64,000 nucleotides of DNA from NCBI GenBank assembly GCA_009617715.1, contig VTFK01000212.1, forward strand, positions 1 to 64,000, written 5' to 3'. The DNA is from Plectrocnemia conspersa (Eukaryota; Arthropoda; Insecta; Trichoptera; Polycentropodidae). Both the position numbers and the translations under genes were made by a program. The notes under the pieces were generated by a model. It was not told the DNA's origin. It saw only the letters and a list, made by a program, of their open reading frames with translations, and searched no databases. Within the stretch, counting starts at the first letter, position 1, and each line of letters starts with the position of its first letter. Shown here one piece after another: positions 58,207-64,000 of the stretch.

Positions 58207-59010
58207 TTAAGTATAAACATTGTATAGCAATAGAATCAGATATGTTTTAACCGGTCTGTTGTGAATTGCTTATCACTACCAGTAAATAAAGGTAAAGGGG
58301 TCGTATCCGGCTAACGAAGAACTATTAAATAAGTATGCTTCTACGTAGATATTTTTTTTGTGTTCTATAGAAAACATAAATATATTATTTATGATTTTTA
58401 TATAAGATGATATTTTTTTAAAGCAATTTTTAATTTTGCTCAGCCCTAATTCTATTTTTAACTAAAAATAAATAAATACATTATACACAGCAACGCCCTT
58501 AAATGTGCACTAAAGCGTCAGCCAAACTAAGCCATCTGACTAACAAGCTGTAAATAAATAGACCGCTTTCTATTACGGCAACGATTTTTCGCACACCGTC
58601 AAAAGTGGAAACGCCACGTTATTTTCAAACACGATAATTATATACAGGCACGTTGAAAGCTTTTAACCCAAAGTCGTTGATAAACAAGTTCCAGCAGCCG
58701 TGAAACTTTTCGCCGGCTAACTTTTGTTATCGACCAACATCCACCTACGCCTTATCTCTTTCTCTCGTCCGACACACTCATACAGACCAATGTACTAGTA
58801 AATATCTGCACATTCACACAAATTCATCCTTCGAAGCAGCTCATTCAATTACCGGGACGTGAATTGCGTGTATTACGACTCGTACAACAAACACCGTTCA
58901 CGTATGAACGGATAGGCAAACAATCGTTGAATTTATTTTGCATTAGCCACAATGTTTGCCTACCCCCCACATGCCTCGTTGTTGATCATCGGTACGCTAG
59001 GATAACATTG
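58207..59010. other. AT-rich DNA, then GC-richer island 58500-59010
   Basis: The island (AGTTCCAGCAGCCGTGAAAC, TTTTCGCCGGCTAACTTTTG) has a 64-codon plus frame without a domain. Candidate regulatory DNA. Confidence 0.3.
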
Positions 59011-62000
59011 GGAAATTATTGCATGACTGTTCAGTTTTCGTTTGTAATTAATTTATAATTAGTAAATATTATTGCACACTGAGAGTGCTTTTGCATGCAA
59101 CAAAAAACTTTTGCTGTAGAGCTTTGACTATTTTTTTTCTTTTTATCTTTGTATAAGTCAAAAGATTTATTTTACAATTTTAGAAACTCATTGGAATGAA
59201 CGGACAGTAATTTTTCAGCGCTAGTACTTTAAACATATATAAATTAAATACAGTTTCAAGATTTTTTTTTATAATTACAAGTCATCAGTACTTTTAAAAG
59301 CCATTTAAGTTATAATTAAAGTTGGAAAAAAGTCAGTTTTTTTCATCTCACATATTTTTGCTTCTTAAAATGTGTTTATTAATAATATTTATATTGCATG
59401 TAAATACATTTAAGATAATTTTATTAAATTGCTTCTGTTGCACCGTCATTTCCATCAATGACTTATCAGATCTGAACGATTTTCAAAATACATTATTGCA
59501 CGTTAAAGACCATTATTGTTTTTTCAGTTTATGTTTATATTATGTATTATTTGAATATTGAGTTAAAATTTATTTATTGTAAAAATTAGCTATAGCCAAT
59601 AAATTTGCTAAATACATTAATAAAATAAATAAATAAAAGTCTATATTTTCTAAGCCAATACACACTATTGAATTAAAGAGCAATTAAATTCTGAACCAAA
59701 TATCTAGAGAGCTAAATATTTTTTGTATATATTTTTAAAAGATATATTAAATAAAGTTTTGCACATTGACAATATTTAGTTTATAAATAAATTAGTACCT
59801 TTTTGTTAAATATCATAATATTTGTACCAAATAAAAAATAAATAATATATTGTTTTTTAAAAATATTATTATTTTTAATTTGTATTATTAAAATGATGAA
59901 AAACATTTTTCTAAAAAAAAAAGTTTATCACACCTTAATTATTATTGAACAATACATACACTATACCGTGTAAAAACTTTTGATAATAAATGTTGATTGT
60001 ACTTTAAAAAAACCATCAATTAATTAAAGTATTTATTTGTGAATATACTCTAAATTATAATATGGTGTATATAAATTACAAATATTTTGATTATGTTCTG
60101 CTGATTCATATTGGAATATATTCGTACGGTGTGCGGTTTATAGATTTATTCAATTATTTTGCACACATGTAAGCACTTAATATGAACGGATTTCGATTCC
60201 GAGGATTATACGTATAAACTGAGGCTTAACGTGGAATTTATTGCAGTTTTAAACTATTTCATACAGTTTTAGCTGCGGTATCAGCTGCAACTGCTAGCTG
60301 CTCGGTGCCAATAATCTTTAAATTAATACTGCGCCATACAGTTTTATGAATGCCCAGAAAATTGAACGAAATTTTTGCCATAACTTACATAACTTTCAAT
60401 AAAAAATATTAATTAAATTCGTAACAAAAACAGTGATACATGAAATACTTTACCGTATAACTACATATGGTTACGATTAAAAGACACTGAGGGTTATAGA
60501 TTCGTTCTCATTTACAAAACGACTAGAACCAGACACTTTCTGGCCTTTTAACAGCGTGTATCATTTATAAGGACTTCGTAAACAGATATGGAGAAGTTTT
60601 TTTTATCTCCCATGACGTATTCGAAGTTTTATCGTCTGACGATGTACGAATGTTTGTTAAATAAATCAGATAAAAAGTTTTTTCAAAACTCTTACCGCCT
60701 TTAAGGGTTACATGTATGTATTATATATACGCTTATAAATGTTATAACGTCACGTTTTAGCCGCGAAACATAAATAAGGGATGTTTCTGGTAGTTTTACC
60801 TTTAAAAGATTCCACATTTAAATTACTCGCGGTTCATCTACCACGATCGTGCTTAATGTATTCGATTTTCCTATCTACTAAATGTAGAACTACAAAATAC
60901 GTGATCTGTTTTAAATAAGATCAGTGATTCTCACTAAAATTGGAATGCAGGTAGCAATGCATATTTTACACATGATATCAAAATAACAAATATAAGCATT
61001 AAATTTAAAAGCTTACTAAATAAAAAAAATAATAAAAGAAATGCTGTATAATTCAATTGAATGCTAAGTAAAAATATCCCTGACTTTTCTGAAATTTAAC
61101 ATTTTAATTAAATTATAATTTCGGAATTCGTAAATAGCGATCTGCAAAGAAAATAATACAATTTGTATTTAACAACTGGGTAGAAGCTATTGAATAACAA
61201 ATAAAACATATGGTTAGAGTACTGCTTATAGATTTTCATAGACCTTTTAAATCGATAACTATTTTAATAAATAAATTTGTTTTAATGGTTGTATTATGTA
61301 AAATAAAAAAATATTCATAATAAATGGAAAGCCATAACTCAAGTTTATAATATAATAATCATGGTGTGATTAAAGGTGAATTATTATATTTAAATATATT
61401 AATATTATACATAATGTAAATATTGGCAATTTTTGTAAAATTTATATTTGTATACAAAACCTTTAGCTAAATTGCTTTAAAATTATTAATTAAAGTATTT
61501 TTTCTATGATAGTGGAATTATGAAAAAAAAACACAATTACTCCACCCTCCGACTCCTTGTTCCATTTGGATGAGTTGTAGCTCAAAAATATCTCTGTTTT
61601 TATTTTTTAAATATCTTCTTAGACCATTGAAGTTGTTTTAAATAAGGCACGGGTCTTTAATAATTTCTGTTTTTGGGTTGCATTAATCCGGCAACAATGC
61701 AATTTGTAATTTATATTGTTCATAATAATTAGTTTATAGTAATTCTTTATAAAATATAGTTTTATCCATAGGTAAATAAGTAATGAAATGTACAGACTTA
61801 AATTTAATTTTAAAGTATTCTACATTGTTAGAAATTACAGAATAACAAAATTTAAACATTTCATAAGCATATTTAGAATTGTGCAATATTTATTATGTAA
61901 TTTTTGGTTTAAATGTATTTTATATTAATTAGATTGTAGTACTTATTATATGTAAATAAATAACAATACATTTTCAAATCCATGAACTGCCATTAATTTA

Positions 62001-62861
62001 AAAGTTTATTTTGTCACGCAGTGCAAAAGTTTTGGGTATTTTAATTTAAACTGTTATTTAACGAGAACGCTGATGTCATAATTACTACAAAACTCGTTAA
62101 TCTGTTATATTTTAGTGAAATTAAATATTAAAAATATTTAAATAAACATTTTTTATATTTCAATTAAAAATTGTCACTAATAAAATATAACATTAAGTTT
62201 TAAATTAAAAAAAAGTTTTCAGTGTTGGAATTTAGCTTTTTTTTCGGCTTAGACTAAGCTAAAATAATAAAAATATTATTAATTGTCGCAAATTAAGATT
62301 AATTTTATTTTATGTCATATTAAAAACAGACAATTTTTGTTTCAAAAAGTTTTAAAAAAATGCTGCGACTGCTACCGTGTAAATTAATACAATTGTAAAT
62401 TTCCTGATTATCAATCTGATATCATTTTGCCGTTTCATCTGAAAACAACGCTTTTGCATTTTGAGAATTATACATAATAAATAATTATATCATTTTACTT
62501 GTGTTTAAATAATAATTTCTGCAGAATACATATATACAATTATTGATATAGCAATATATGCCCTGATCAAGAAAATGTTTACATCGTCAACACGTGTATA
62601 GCAATGACCAAAACTAATTTTGAATATTCGTTATGAAAGCATATCGTCAATCCGAGTTATAGACACATGACATAGATGAATACAGGAGAGTTGAAATAAT
62701 CCTATGTACGTAAAGACATATTGTGAAGTATTATATATATGCAAACATATGTATTTTGCTTAAATATAGATTTAGTTTTTATATACATAAAACAGTGAGT
62801 TGTAACTAAATAGAAACTGTAACTAAAATGCAAGGTTTTATTCCACCTCTCACATTCAAAA
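59011..62861. other. AT-rich DNA, small patches at 60120-60370 and 60480-60900
   Basis: Long AT-rich stretch. The two patches have moderate GC but no coding or repeat signal. Nothing else recognised. Confidence 0.45.
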
Positions 62862-63170
62862 GAAATCATACAAATAGAAAATGCTAGCACGGTGGTGGAA
62901 GAGTTTCCGGAAAAGTACGTCGTGGGAGTGCTTTGGTGGCCAGACATTATTCATAAACTAAAAATGCGCATCGTGCCCTTTGACCTTGTAAAAGTCGTAG
63001 GATCGTATTAAAAAAATCGTCGAGTTTTCAGTCTGTTCTCAAAGGCCGTTTTGGAACCTTTATATTGGTTATTCTCTACCATTATTCTGCAACTTCATCG
63101 TATATGCGGACGACTTACTGCTGATTACATGCCATACAAAGATAAACTGTTTTTGCCATAATTATTCCGC
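62862..63170 (+). pseudogene. R1-clade LINE RT fragment
   Basis: Frame 1 (62862-63011) reads STVVEEFPEKYVVGV, then LWWPDIIHKLKMRIVPFDLV and KVVGSY before a stop. In R1 elements the order is ...SPE.Y.VG(F.D..GAFDN)WWP..I..L; the bracketed motif-A piece is deleted here. Frame 2 reads VCSQRPFWNLYIGYS (the PQGS..GP.LWNL block) and CNFIVYADDLLLITCHT (catalytic YADD in R1's form). R1 elements normally insert in 28S rDNA; this copy lies outside rDNA and is broken. Confidence 0.85.
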
Positions 63171-64000
63171 GAAGATTTCTGGCCTAAAATAATCTATAAA
63201 GCTTTTTTACATAAACTAAAATTAAATTAATTGTTAAGACCAAGCTGTATTTATGATGGTTGAGGCCAAGAAAAGAAACAACTGACGCGCGAATATGCAA
63301 CGACCGCCTAATAATTATGTTAAATGATAAATTAGGCTTTGATTTTTGCGTTACTTTAAAAGCCTTATAAATACTACATTATAAAAAATTTTAATTACCA
63401 CAGGATTCATTTATGGTATGCCCGTAAAATTGTCTTATAATTAAAGTAAAGCTTATCTAATAGAAAGATAAATTACATATAAAATTTGGATCCTAAGAAT
63501 GCGTACTTCTCGGTGGCTGCTAGGTCCGTAGGCATCACTTGCGGTACTTCAGATGCGCGTGTGATTCATTTTTATATATGAGTCACTACATCGTTTTTAT
63601 TTTTTTACTTTTAAACATTTTTTTAACGTAATTAATGAGAAATTATAAAGTCGGATAAACCATTAGTGGATCGGGAACTTCAACAGCGACTGTCTCTGAG
63701 ACAGGCTGTGTTTATGTTTGAAAGTGGTTCAACAAGTTGCAAAAGGGTTGCTAATGGACAGATAGGTAATATTATACGATTGACATTTAGAGCGGGTCAC
63801 ACCCAAAAACTACGTCATTGTGAATACGTGTAATAAAATCTCACCGATTATGCCACCATTTATTTGAGAAAGACGATGAAAATATTATTATATAAAATTA
63901 TAATAACATTAAGCGTATATATTAAGTGCATACATACCGCAAATTATTAACTTACATTAGTTCACATAAAAAAATCTTTATCAAGAACTTTTACCAGTTA
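63171..64000. other. mixed DNA, nothing firm
   Basis: 63490-63580 is GC-richer (GGTGGCTGCTAGGTCCGTAG). 63689-63703 is a perfect 7-bp inverted repeat, CTGTCTCTGAGACAG. No gene recognised up to the window edge. Confidence 0.35.

Overview
This is AT-rich nuclear DNA from an animal, most likely an insect. Evidence: non-LTR retrotransposon relics of the R1 type (a clade known from arthropods) and Jockey type, a Penelope-like element, several hAT DNA transposons with 8-bp target duplications, a TTAA-flanked piggyBac-like element, very long (TA)n microsatellites, and isolated islands of higher GC in an AT-rich background. No bacterial or phage gene organisation is present. The insect order cannot be fixed from the sequence. 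No intact protein-coding gene is visible. The window reads as a gene-poor or intronic stretch: transposon relics, short GC-richer islands that may be conserved regulatory DNA, and a few exon-like open stretches with splice-site-like edges.

Layout. 0.5-0.8 kb: a LINE reverse transcriptase relic (minus). 1.46-8.70 kb: a 7.2-kb interval bounded by long inverted repeats with a 15-bp internal period and a near-perfect 8-bp target duplication. It holds remnants of a ZMYM1-like hAT transposase, a 240-bp direct repeat, a GC-rich first-exon-like segment with a GT donor at 3629, a TTAA-flanked piggyBac-like element with a second element nested in it, and an element with ~47-bp inverted repeats. 13.3-15.7 kb: a 2,217-bp hAT (BED finger, Charlie/Buster-like ends) with a perfect 8-bp duplication, inserted at the edge of an exon-like open stretch on the minus strand. 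23.6-26.8 kb: two related hAT relics; the second is a clean 1,025-bp deletion derivative with a perfect 8-bp duplication. 28-32.4 kb: two Jockey-like RT scraps and one unidentified decayed reading frame. 39.2-41.9 kb: a Penelope-like cluster: an old copy, a head-to-head pair of terminal sequences each carrying a hammerhead-ribozyme-like core, and a younger RT plus GIY-YIG copy, the pieces separated by (TA)n tracts. 42.8-43.5 kb: Jockey RT relic. 53.5-54.0 kb: probable solo LTR. 57.6 kb: probable last coding exon on the minus strand. 62.9-63.2 kb: R1 RT relic.

The mobile elements are all truncated, frameshifted or internally deleted; none looks able to move on its own. The parts of greatest interest are the Penelope/(TA)n/hammerhead arrangement, the composite hAT interval that encloses an exon-like segment, and two unrecognised minus-strand exon-like open stretches, one of them interrupted by a transposon. 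Family assignments come from protein motifs read by eye; no database search was possible.
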